A DNA stretch of 5,002 nucleotides, from assembly GCA_900551415.1 (NCBI GenBank), contig URWB01000142.1:1-5002 (forward strand). Reading direction: 5' to 3'. The notes beneath the pieces were generated by a model, which was not told the origin of the DNA, ran no database searches, and saw only the letters and a list, made by a program, of their open reading frames with translations. Shown in pieces: positions 1 to 5,002 of the stretch. Positions within the stretch are counted from its first letter, which is position 1; each line of letters starts with the position of its first letter. The position numbers and the translations under genes are program-made. This DNA is from an uncultured Eubacteriales bacterium. GTDB taxonomy: Bacteria; Bacillota; Clostridia; Peptostreptococcales; Anaerovoracaceae.

Positions 1-31
1 AAGAGTTTTGTAACCCAAAATAACTCAAACC

Positions 32-53
32 GATTTGAAGGCAAATTCAAATC
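32..53. repeat. Perfect 8-bp inverted repeat
   Basis: GATTTGAA at 32-39 is exactly complementary to TTCAAATC at 46-53, with a six-base loop (GGCAAA). It sits three bases before the larger hairpin at 56-96, so the two could fold as tandem stems in the 3' end of a transcript arriving from the left. Its A/T content makes it weak as RNA, and it could equally be a protein-binding dyad. No gene overlaps it convincingly. Confidence 0.4.
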
Positions 54-55
54 AA

Positions 56-96
56 AACGCGCAAGGCAGCCGGTCTCCTCGGCTGCCTTGTGCGTT
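56..96. terminator. Probable intrinsic terminator, possibly bidirectional
   Basis: Bases 56-72 pair with 80-96 in a 17-bp stem with a single G-U wobble (61 with 91) and a seven-base loop at 73-79. On the + strand the tail is poor (the paired TT, then ATCACC). On the - strand the stem is followed by TTTTGATTTG, a better uridine tract. The likeliest role is ending an upstream + strand unit outside the window, since no credible - strand gene lies to the right. A two-way terminator that insulates the liv region from leftward transcription is also possible. Confidence 0.55.
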
Positions 97-383
97 ATCA
101 CCAAGCAGCTTATTTCCTTGCGCGGAAATCTACCGGGATTTTATCCCTTGCGCGAAAAGCGCGCGGCCGCCGCAAGATTTTGCGATAGAGACCGCGGGCT
201 TAAAAAGCTGCCATCCTAAACACATTGTTTTCAAAAACAAAAAACGTAGAAAAATATTGTGATAAACTTGTTTTGAACAACAAAAAACAGGAGATTTCCC
301 ATGAAACGGATGGGATTTCGTTAATAATTGTGCAAAAGAACAAAGAAAAATGAAAAAAATATTGAAAAAATATAAAAAAGGTA
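97..383. other. Intergenic region without a convincing gene
   Basis: No ORF here has a good start, ribosome binding site and protein-like composition together. The first half (about 97-200) is GC-rich and contains two copies of CCTTGCGCG and a GCGCG/CGCGC self-complementary patch. The second half (about 215-383) is strongly A-rich, as expected upstream of a Firmicutes promoter. It includes a 16-base dyad at 225-240, a 13-base dyad at 268-280, and a seven-codon ORF at 301-324 (MKRMGFR) with AGGAG at 289-293. An extended -10-like TGATAAACT occurs at 260-268 but has no matching -35. The region may be degenerate sequence or regulatory DNA. Confidence 0.5.
116..154. repeat. Direct repeat of CCTTGCGCG, with an inverted copy in the terminator stem
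   Basis: CCTTGCGCG occurs at 116-124 and again at 146-154, exactly 30 bases apart. Its exact reverse complement CGCGCAAGG is at 58-66, inside the 5' arm of the hairpin at 56-96, and a one-mismatch copy (CCTTGTGCG) forms that hairpin's 3' arm at 86-94. The 5' arm could therefore pair with any of three downstream partners. The copies may be remnants of a dispersed GC-rich palindromic repeat. No function can be assigned. Confidence 0.4.
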
Positions 384-412
384 TTGACATCTCTTTTTTC
401 TTGTGGTAAACT
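384..412 (+). promoter_or_regulatory. Strong sigma-A type promoter for the liv leader
   Basis: A perfect -35 hexamer TTGACA (384-389) is followed by an ideal 17-base spacer and TAAACT (407-412). A TGG just before the -10 gives an extended -10 element. An A-rich tract upstream (about 340-382) resembles an UP element. Transcription should start around 418-420, about 25 bases before the leader ORF start at 444. This is the best promoter in the window. No comparably good promoter is visible between the terminator at 671-704 and livK, so it may serve the entire liv operon through the leader. Confidence 0.85.
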
Positions 413-443
413 GCGTATATCACTTAAGGAAAGGAGAAACACA

Positions 444-590
444 ATGAACTTCATGGTAAACCTGCTCAGCATTAGCGTGATTATCATTAGCATTATTTTA
501 CTAGTCGTCATCCTCGGGATCGGGGTCGTGATTATAAATAATGCGAGTTTGCATGCAGGGAAACGAAAAAGTTCATGGTCTCTTGAATAG
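444..590 (+). CDS. BCAA-rich 48-residue leader peptide (candidate attenuator uORF)
   Basis: The start is ATG 444, with AAGGAG at 431-436 seven bases upstream; a longer frame back to TTG 384 would begin inside the -35 box and is rejected. Residues 5-31 contain 10 Ile, 5 Leu and 6 Val out of 27, interrupted only by Asn, Ser and Gly, including the run VIIISIILLVVIL. The tail is basic (HAGKRK, 37-42) and ends SWSLE. Codons in the run are mixed (ATT, ATC, ATA, GTC, GTG, CTC, CTG, TTA, CTA), so all three amino acids would be sensed, with Ile foremost. The composition resembles enterobacterial ilv leader peptides (known family behaviour), and the ORF lies between a strong promoter and a terminator ahead of a BCAA transporter. 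Alternatively it is a real single-span membrane microprotein with a positive cytoplasmic tail, such as a type I toxin or small regulator. That it is translated is likely; its role is inferred. Confidence 0.75.
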   Translation: MNFMVNLLSISVIIISIILLVVILGIGVVIINNASLHAGKRKSSWSLE

Positions 591-593
591 GTA

Positions 594-657
594 TTTACTG
601 AAGTGGTAAGCAAGGACATCATGGTAGGCTTTCAAAGGGCTTATCACTCTCAGTAAA
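594..657 (+). ncRNA. Long leader hairpin, candidate anti-antiterminator
   Basis: Bases 594-611 pair with 639-657 in an 18-bp stem with one bulged C (649) and one G-U pair (606 with 644), enclosing a 27-base loop (612-638). It begins four bases after the leader stop codon, so a terminating ribosome would overlap its 5' arm. The loop contains 624-637, which can instead pair with 665-678, part of the terminator's 5' arm region. The stem and that pairing would form a knotted fold with only seven linker bases across the 18-bp stem, so they are probably mutually exclusive. It has no uridine tail and is not itself a terminator. Confidence 0.6.
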
Positions 658-670
658 CATAGAACTTTAG

Positions 671-704
671 AAGCCTGCAGCAAACGAAGCTGCAGGCTTT
701 TATT
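671..704 (+). terminator. Intrinsic terminator / putative attenuator before livK
   Basis: AAGCCTGCAGC (671-681) pairs perfectly with GCTGCAGGCTT (689-699) in an 11-bp stem with a seven-base loop (682-688), followed by a T-rich tail through about 704. On the - strand the tail is not T-rich, so it works for rightward transcription. It lies 80 bases after the leader ORF stop and 82 bases before livK. Since livK lacks an obvious promoter of its own, transcripts from 384 must probably read through it, as expected of an attenuator. The alternative is a simple terminator for the short ORF, with livK using a weak unseen promoter. Confidence 0.85.
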
Positions 705-785
705 GTATCAGCCTTAAGATAGGACAAAATCCTACATCATAAAAAAATGCAATCAAAACCAAAAAATGAAAATGGAGGAAACAAA

Positions 786-1970
786 ATGAAAAAGCAATCT
801 TATTTCAAAAAATTCGCGGCTGTCGCGATGGCAGCAGTTATGACCTTCGCCTTTACGGCCTGCGGCAGCGATGACGCGGGCACAGAAAACGGCGGTGCGG
901 ACGCGAACGCGAAGTTCGTCATCGGCGGTATCGGACCTACGACCGGCGGCGCGGCAGTTTACGGGCAGGCGGTAAAGAACGCGGCAGAGATGGCAGCCGA
1001 AGAGATTAACGCTGCCGGCGGCATCAACGGCTATCCGGTTGAATTCCTTTGGCAGGATGATGAACACGACACCGAAAAGGCTGTCAACGCGTATAACTCC
1101 TTAAAGGACCAGGGCATGCAGATGTTAATGGGTACCGTTACTTCCGCGCCTTGTACCGCGGTTGTAGCGCTGACCTCTGAGGACAACATGTTCCAGCTTA
1201 CCCCGTCCGGTTCCGCAGTGGAATCCATCAAGGGTGACAACGCGTTCAGAGTATGCTTCTCCGACCCGAACCAGGGTGTCGGCTCTGCGGACTATTTTGC
1301 GGAACACTTCCCGGATGCGAAGGTAGGCGTTGTTTACAACTCCTCTGACGTATATTCCAACGGTATCTACAAGACTTTCAAGGCAGAAGCGGCAGCAAAG
1401 GGCGTCAACGTCGTTGCGGCAGAAGCTTTCACCAAGGACTCCGCGCAGGACTTCACCGTACAGATCCAAAAGATGAAGGAAGCAGGCGCTGATCTGGTAT
1501 TCCTTCCGTTCTACGCGCAGGAAGCTTCCCTGTTCTTAACGCAGGCAGACAAAGCAGGCTTAGACGTACAGTTCTTCGGATGTGACGGTTTGGACGGCGT
1601 CATCGATCAGTTAGGCTCCAACGCGAAGCTGGCAGAGGGCGTAATGCTCCTGACTCCGTTCGCGGCTGACTCCGACAACGCGGAATCCAAGGCATTTACC
1701 GAAGCATACGAAGCAAAATACAACGGCGAAGTTCCGAACCAGTTCGCAGCGGACGCTTACGACGCGATGTTCATCATCAAGGCCGCGGCAGAGAAAGCCG
1801 GTGTAACGCCGGATATGAGCGTTTCCGATCTCTGCGAGGCGATGAAGAAGGCAATGACCGAGATCGAATTCACAGGCGCGACCGGTACTATGACATGGTC
1901 CGCGGACGGCGAGCCGAACAAGACCCCGATGGCGATGGTCATCAAGGACGGCACTTACAAGGCACTCTAA
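786..1970 (+). CDS. livK: BCAA ABC transporter substrate-binding lipoprotein
   Basis: This is the extracellular receptor of the importer. It binds Leu/Ile/Val or a related ligand and delivers it to LivH/LivM. The 394-residue length is usual for the family. ATG 786 is chosen because GGAGG (774-778) lies seven bases upstream and the protein then begins with a classic lipoprotein signal: basic MKKQSYFKK, a hydrophobic stretch (10-23), and the lipobox FTAC with the modified Cys at 26. An in-frame ATG at 747 would bury the signal and has no ribosome binding site. A Gly/Asp/Asn-rich linker (27-42) precedes the type I periplasmic binding fold, which starts KFVIGGIGPTTGG and continues with the typical YGQAVKNAAEMAAEEINAAG helix and the GTVTSAPC ligand-side segment. 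Substrate specificity cannot be read from sequence alone; other amino acids, amides or urea are possible for this family, but the liv neighbours and the BCAA-rich leader favour BCAA. Confidence 0.93.
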   Translation: MKKQSYFKKFAAVAMAAVMTFAFTACGSDDAGTENGGADANAKFVIGGIGPTTGGAAVYGQAVKNAAEMAAEEINAAGGINGYPVEFLWQDDEHDTEKAVNAYNSLKDQGMQMLMGTVTSAPCTAVVALTSEDNMFQLTPSGSAVESIKGDNAFRVCFSDPNQGVGSADYFAEHFPDAKVGVVYNSSDVYSNGIYKTFKAEAAAKGVNVVAAEAFTKDSAQDFTVQIQKMKEAGADLVFLPFYAQEASLFLTQADKAGLDVQFFGCDGLDGVIDQLGSNAKLAEGVMLLTPFAADSDNAESKAFTEAYEAKYNGEVPNQFAADAYDAMFIIKAAAEKAGVTPDMSVSDLCEAMKKAMTEIEFTGATGTMTWSADGEPNKTPMAMVIKDGTYKAL

Positions 1971-2195
1971 TCTGAAGCAAATTTGGCGAGGTCACAGCTA
2001 GCATAAGGAATCGACCCATACAACAAGATAGACTTTGGCAATGTTTCAGAGAGGATATACGGAGGGGGGACCGGCAAGGCGCAGGTCCCCGCTTCCGCTG
2101 TACAGACGGCAATGGGCGCGGGCACAGAGGATGGAGCCACAGCGGCAGCTTCTGATTCGCACCCTGCCGATAGAACAAAAATATGAGGTAATTTT
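1971..2195 (+). other. livK-livH intergenic spacer with GC-rich hairpin
   Basis: The 225-base gap is unusually long for this otherwise compact operon. Its main structure pairs GGGGACC (2066-2072) with GGTCCCC (2084-2090), extended by 2061-2064 with 2092-2095 across one G-G mismatch. A second, weaker stem pairs CGGCAG (2143-2148) with CTGCCG (2164-2169). Neither is followed by a T tract, so they are not intrinsic terminators. They more likely protect the livK mRNA 3' end after processing, which would favour excess binding protein over permease, a common arrangement. No clear internal promoter is seen. The livH ribosome binding site GAGG is at 2185-2188. Confidence 0.55.
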
Positions 2196-3074
2196 ATGAA
2201 TTTTCTGTCTTACTTAATCAGCGGTATCAGCCTCGGGAGTGTCTACGCGCTGATCGCGCTGGGATATACCATGGTATACGGCATCGCGAAAATGTTGAAC
2301 TTCGCGCACGGTGATGTCATCATGATCGGCGGCTTCGTGATTTTTACAGCCGTTTCTTCGATGCATACCTCCGCGGGGGTGGCGATCGTCTGCGCGATCA
2401 TCGTCTGCACGGTACTGGGTGTTTCCATCGAAAAAATCGCCTATAAGCCGCTCAGAAACGCGCCGCCGCTGGCGGTACTGATTACCGCGATCGGCGTCAG
2501 CTATTTTTTGCAAAACGTCGCGCTGCTGATCTTCGGTTCCGCATCGAGAAATTTTCCGGATATTCTGCATCTTCCGGACTGGCATGTCGCCGATGGACTG
2601 ACCGTCACAGGCGAAGCGATTCTGACTATCGCGGCAACCATCGTGATTATGATCGCCCTGACCACATTTATCAACCACACCAGAATCGGCGCCGCGATGC
2701 AGGCTGTTTCTGAGGACCGAGGCGCCGCGCAGCTGATGGGCGTCAATGTCAACAGCACCATCAGCGTAACCTTCGCGATCGGTTCCGCACTGGCGGCAGT
2801 CGCGAGCCTCCTGCTCTGTTCCTCCTATCCGCTGATCGGACCGTACACCGGCGCGATGCCGGGCATCAAGGCCTTCGTAGCGGCGGTATTCGGCGGCATC
2901 GGTTCGATTCCGGGCGCGATGCTCGGCGGCATTCTGCTCGGCGTGATCGAGAACCTCAGCAAAGCGTATATTTCCTCGACCTTATCCGACGCGATCGTAT
3001 TCGGCGTGCTGATCGTCGTACTGCTCGTAAAGCCGACAGGTCTCCTCGGGAAAGCAATGCGAGAGAAAGTGTAG
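2196..3074 (+). CDS. livH: BCAA ABC transporter permease LivH
   Basis: One of the two membrane permeases that form the translocation channel with LivM. The length of 292 residues matches the family. ATG 2196 follows GAGG at 2185-2188 with seven-base spacing. The N-terminus carries the LivH signature GSVYALIALGYTMVYGI (14-30), followed by MLNFAHGDVIMIGGF (33-47). Several hydrophobic membrane spans follow. The cytoplasmic coupling region MQAVSEDRGAAQLMGVN starts near residue 168 and contacts an ATPase (by family analogy). The C-terminal half has the typical GAMPGIKAFVAAVFGGIGSI and GAMLGGILLGVIE segments. It ends at TAG 3072-3074, ten bases before the livM start, which indicates translational coupling. 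No damage is seen. Confidence 0.95.
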   Translation: MNFLSYLISGISLGSVYALIALGYTMVYGIAKMLNFAHGDVIMIGGFVIFTAVSSMHTSAGVAIVCAIIVCTVLGVSIEKIAYKPLRNAPPLAVLITAIGVSYFLQNVALLIFGSASRNFPDILHLPDWHVADGLTVTGEAILTIAATIVIMIALTTFINHTRIGAAMQAVSEDRGAAQLMGVNVNSTISVTFAIGSALAAVASLLLCSSYPLIGPYTGAMPGIKAFVAAVFGGIGSIPGAMLGGILLGVIENLSKAYISSTLSDAIVFGVLIVVLLVKPTGLLGKAMREKV

Positions 3075-3077
3075 GTG
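3073..3077 (+). promoter_or_regulatory. livM ribosome binding site that decides its start
   Basis: AGGTG overlaps the livH stop codon and lies six bases before GTG 3084. The alternative GTG at 3075, immediately after the livH stop, falls inside this site and has only a weak purine tract upstream. The site supports starting livM at 3084 and re-initiation by ribosomes finishing livH. Confidence 0.65.
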
Positions 3078-3083
3078 ATCGGT

Positions 3084-4208
3084 GTGAAAAACAAATTACA
3101 ATCCACAAGCTTAAACAAGACAACTCGGCAGAATATGATCACCTACGCCATCGTCGCGGCCTGCTTCGTGTTCTGCGCGGTATATAACGGTATGCCGGGC
3201 GGCTCCAGCCTGATCAAGGGTCTTTTTGTCCCGATCTGCGCCTATGTCATCATGGCGGTTTCTCTGAATCTGACGGTCGGCATCCTCGGCGAGCTGAGCC
3301 TCGGACACGCGGGCTTCATGTGTCTGGGCGCGTTCGTCGGCAGTACCTTCAGCATTCTGACCCAGGAAAGCCTGACTTCGGTCTGGATTCGTTTCCCGCT
3401 GGCGATTCTCATCGGCGGGCTAGTGGCAGGCGCGGCGGGCGTTCTGATCGGGATTCCGGTTCTGCGTCTGCGCGGAGATTATCTGGCTATCGTAACGCTG
3501 GCGTTCGGCGAGATCATCAAGAGTCTCGTCAACAATATTTATTTAGTTAAGGATGTCAACGGGCTGCACATGGCGCTCAGCGTGGAAGCCTACAACAATA
3601 TGGAGCTTGACCCGCTGACCTCGGAGGAACTGATTAACGGCGCGATGGGGATTACGAGCGCGCCGCGCGATTCCAACTATATCGTCGGCTTTATCCTGAT
3701 CTTCATCACCTTGATTGTCATCCTCAATCTGGTCAATTCCAGAGCAGGGCGGGCGATCATGGCGATCCGGGACAACCGTATCGCGGCGGAGTCCATCGGC
3801 ATCAACATCACCAAATACAAACTGATTGCCTTTACAATTTCCGCGATGTTCGCGGGCATGGCGGGTGTCCTCTACGGACATAATCTGTCCAGTCTGGTCG
3901 CGGTCAAATTCGACTACAACTTGTCGATTCTGGTGCTGGTATTCGTCGTCCTCGGCGGCATCGGCAGCATGCGCGGCTCGATCATCGCGGCGGTCATCCT
4001 GACAGCGCTGCCGGAGCTTTTGCGTGGCTCGTTCAGCGACTACAGAATGCTGATTTACGCGATCCTGCTGATTGTGATGATGCTGGTGAACAACAACGAA
4101 ACCATGAAAATGTATACGGAACGCTTCAAAGGCTATCTGCATCTTGACGGCAGGGCGAAGGCATCTAAAACTTCCAAAGCGTCCGCAAAAGAACAGGAGG
4201 TGAGCTAA
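3084..4208 (+). CDS. livM: BCAA ABC transporter permease LivM
   Basis: Second permease, pairing with LivH in the membrane. Starting at GTG 3084 it has 374 residues (three more if GTG 3075 is used), within the family range. A hydrophilic N-terminus precedes the first membrane span (about 18-35). The LivM hallmark GELSLGHAGFMCLGAF lies at 69-84. A polar segment between hydrophobic spans (about residues 155-205, with LDPLTSEELING) is probably an extracytoplasmic loop, which is common in LivM. The ATPase-coupling region RIAAESIGINITKYKLIAF starts at residue 232 and is followed by AGMAGVLYG. The C-terminus ends in a Lys/Ala/Ser-rich tail (KASKTSKASAK) after the last span. The final codons overlap the livG ribosome binding site, so the coding of the tail is partly constrained by it. 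Confidence 0.95.
   Translation: MKNKLQSTSLNKTTRQNMITYAIVAACFVFCAVYNGMPGGSSLIKGLFVPICAYVIMAVSLNLTVGILGELSLGHAGFMCLGAFVGSTFSILTQESLTSVWIRFPLAILIGGLVAGAAGVLIGIPVLRLRGDYLAIVTLAFGEIIKSLVNNIYLVKDVNGLHMALSVEAYNNMELDPLTSEELINGAMGITSAPRDSNYIVGFILIFITLIVILNLVNSRAGRAIMAIRDNRIAAESIGINITKYKLIAFTISAMFAGMAGVLYGHNLSSLVAVKFDYNLSILVLVFVVLGGIGSMRGSIIAAVILTALPELLRGSFSDYRMLIYAILLIVMMLVNNNETMKMYTERFKGYLHLDGRAKASKTSKASAKEQEVS
4195..4203 (+). promoter_or_regulatory. Extended livG ribosome binding site inside livM
   Basis: AGGAGGTGA matches the 16S anti-Shine-Dalgarno sequence along nine bases and lies six bases before livG ATG 4210. It is embedded in the last codons of livM, ending just before its stop at 4206-4208. 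This supports strong, coupled translation of the ATPase. Confidence 0.85.
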
Positions 4209-4209
4209 G

Positions 4210-4974
4210 ATGGCAGCGCCAATGTTGGAAACAAAAAATTTAGGAATCTCCTTTGGCGGTCTGAAGGCGGTCGATGAGCTCACCATGACCATCAACAAAG
4301 GACAGCTCTACGGTCTGATCGGACCGAACGGAGCGGGCAAGACGACAGCATTTAACCTGCTGACAGGCGTTTACAAACCGACGGAGGGGAACTTTTTCTT
4401 AGATGGAGAAAAGCTCACCGGACACAGCACGATCGAGATCAACAAGAAGGGCATCGCGAGAACCTTCCAGAATATCCGGCTTTTCAAGCAGCTTTCGGTA
4501 CTTGACAACGTCAAGCTCGGACTGCATAATGATTATAAGTACTCGCTCGCGGACGGAATCTTTCGCCTGCCGTCCTATTTCAAGACCGAAAAACGAATGA
4601 ACGAAAAGGCGGAGGAACTGCTCGAGGTGTTCGGGCTGGCGGGAGAAAAGGATTATATCTCGGCGAATCTGCCTTATGGCAAACAGAGAAAACTGGAAAT
4701 CGCCAGAGCGTTGGCAACCTCGCCGAAGCTTTTGCTTCTGGATGAACCGGCGGCCGGCATGAATCCGAACGAAACGCAGGAGCTGATGGATACGATTCAG
4801 TTCGTCAGAAAGACGTTTGATATGACGATCCTCCTGATCGAGCATGATATGCGGCTGGTATCCGGTATCTGTGAGGAACTGACGGTTCTGAACTTCGGTA
4901 CGGTGCTGGCGCAGGGCAAGACGAGCGAGGTACTGAACAATCCGCAGGTTATCAAGGCATATTTGGGCGAATAA
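4210..4974 (+). CDS. livG: BCAA ABC transporter ATP-binding protein LivG
   Basis: Cytoplasmic ATPase of 254 residues, the usual LivG length, that powers transport together with LivF. All nucleotide-binding elements are present: Walker A GPNGAGKTT (38-46), Q-loop Gln 87 in ARTFQNIRLF, the signature segment NLPYGKQRKLEIARAL starting at 153, Walker B LLLLDEP with Asp 178 and Glu 179, and H-loop His 212 in LIEHDMR. The signature reads LPYGK in place of the canonical LSGGQ; LivG proteins vary here and the change is not a sign of inactivation. The AGMNP after Walker B and the C-terminal NNPQVIKAYLGE are typical of the LivG branch. The gene starts one base after the livM stop and is followed 13 bases later by livF. 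Confidence 0.96.
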   Translation: MAAPMLETKNLGISFGGLKAVDELTMTINKGQLYGLIGPNGAGKTTAFNLLTGVYKPTEGNFFLDGEKLTGHSTIEINKKGIARTFQNIRLFKQLSVLDNVKLGLHNDYKYSLADGIFRLPSYFKTEKRMNEKAEELLEVFGLAGEKDYISANLPYGKQRKLEIARALATSPKLLLLDEPAAGMNPNETQELMDTIQFVRKTFDMTILLIEHDMRLVSGICEELTVLNFGTVLAQGKTSEVLNNPQVIKAYLGE

Positions 4975-4987
4975 GGAGGGCGCGCAT

Positions 4988-5002
4988 ATGGCAATGTTAG
5001 AA
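4988..5002 (+). CDS. livF: LivF ATPase, 5' end only
   Basis: ATG 4988 follows GGAGG (4975-4979) with an eight-base spacing, the site overlapping the livG stop region. Only five codons are visible (MAMLE), cut by the window edge. The start MAMLE and the position directly after livG fit LivF, the second ATPase of these importers. The identification rests mainly on gene order. Confidence 0.75.

Noticed and set aside
35..262. 75-residue + strand ORF from a TTG
   Set aside because: It has no ribosome binding site, runs through the terminator hairpin and the GC-rich repeats, and shows no protein-like pattern. The repeated PCA motif simply reflects the CCTTGCGCG repeats.
345..375. CodY operator upstream of the promoter
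   Set aside because: The A-rich tract gives only a poor partial match to the known CodY consensus; the resemblance is explained by base composition.
200..622. 140-residue - strand ORF across the leader
   Set aside because: It is antisense to the promoter, leader ORF and hairpin. Its Phe/Ile/Leu richness comes from A/T-rich template, and no ribosome binding site supports it.
590..704. T-box riboswitch controlling livK
   Set aside because: The conserved T-box sequence and a specifier stem-loop are not seen. The region before the terminator is short and occupied by the 594-657 hairpin.
703..743. Separate livK promoter
   Set aside because: The best pairings (TTGTAT with AAAATC at 17 bases, or TTAAGA with CATAAA at 18 bases) are weak. 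They cannot be excluded but are far poorer than the 384-412 promoter.
2041..2199. 52-codon + strand ORF ending in an ATGA overlap with livH
   Set aside because: The stop overlap is suggestive of coupling, but there is no ribosome binding site. The translation is Arg/Pro/Gln-rich without recognisable pattern, and it runs through the GC-rich hairpin. Probably chance.
4669..4680. Defective ABC signature in LivG (LPYGK instead of LSGGQ)
   Set aside because: LivG-type ATPases vary at these positions, and every other catalytic motif is intact.

Overview
The window carries most of a branched-chain amino acid (BCAA) ABC importer operon, all on the + strand: livK (binding lipoprotein), livH and livM (permeases), livG (ATPase) and the first five codons of livF (second ATPase), which runs off the right edge. 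The strong GGAGG ribosome binding sites, the lipoprotein-anchored binding protein, the intrinsic terminators and the AT-rich, purine-rich leader suggest a low-to-moderate GC Gram-positive anaerobe of the Clostridia type. The genus cannot be named from this sequence.

Layout. Positions 1-96 hold two tandem inverted repeats; the second looks like an intrinsic terminator closing an unseen upstream unit. Positions 97-383 hold no convincing gene. They contain short GC-rich repeats, two A/T dyads and one seven-codon ORF with a good ribosome binding site. A near-consensus promoter lies at 384-412. It drives a 48-codon ORF (444-590) in which 21 of 27 consecutive residues (5-31) are Ile, Leu or Val. 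A long hairpin (594-657) and a strong intrinsic terminator (671-704) follow, and livK starts 82 bases after the terminator. livK (786-1970) is separated from livH (2196-3074) by 225 bases with a GC-rich hairpin. livM (3084-4208), livG (4210-4974) and livF (from 4988) are tightly packed.

How it works together. LivK captures Leu/Ile/Val (or a related ligand) outside the membrane. LivH and LivM form the channel, and LivG with LivF hydrolyse ATP. The most interesting part is upstream: the BCAA-rich short ORF, the terminator, and RNA segments able to pair alternatively with the terminator's 5' arm look like a ribosome-mediated transcription attenuator for a BCAA uptake operon. This resembles the enterobacterial ilv leaders in design, whereas Firmicutes BCAA genes are better known for T-box and CodY control. 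The pairings are visible in the sequence. The regulatory role and its direction are inference, and the rival reading is a small membrane protein gene with its own terminator.
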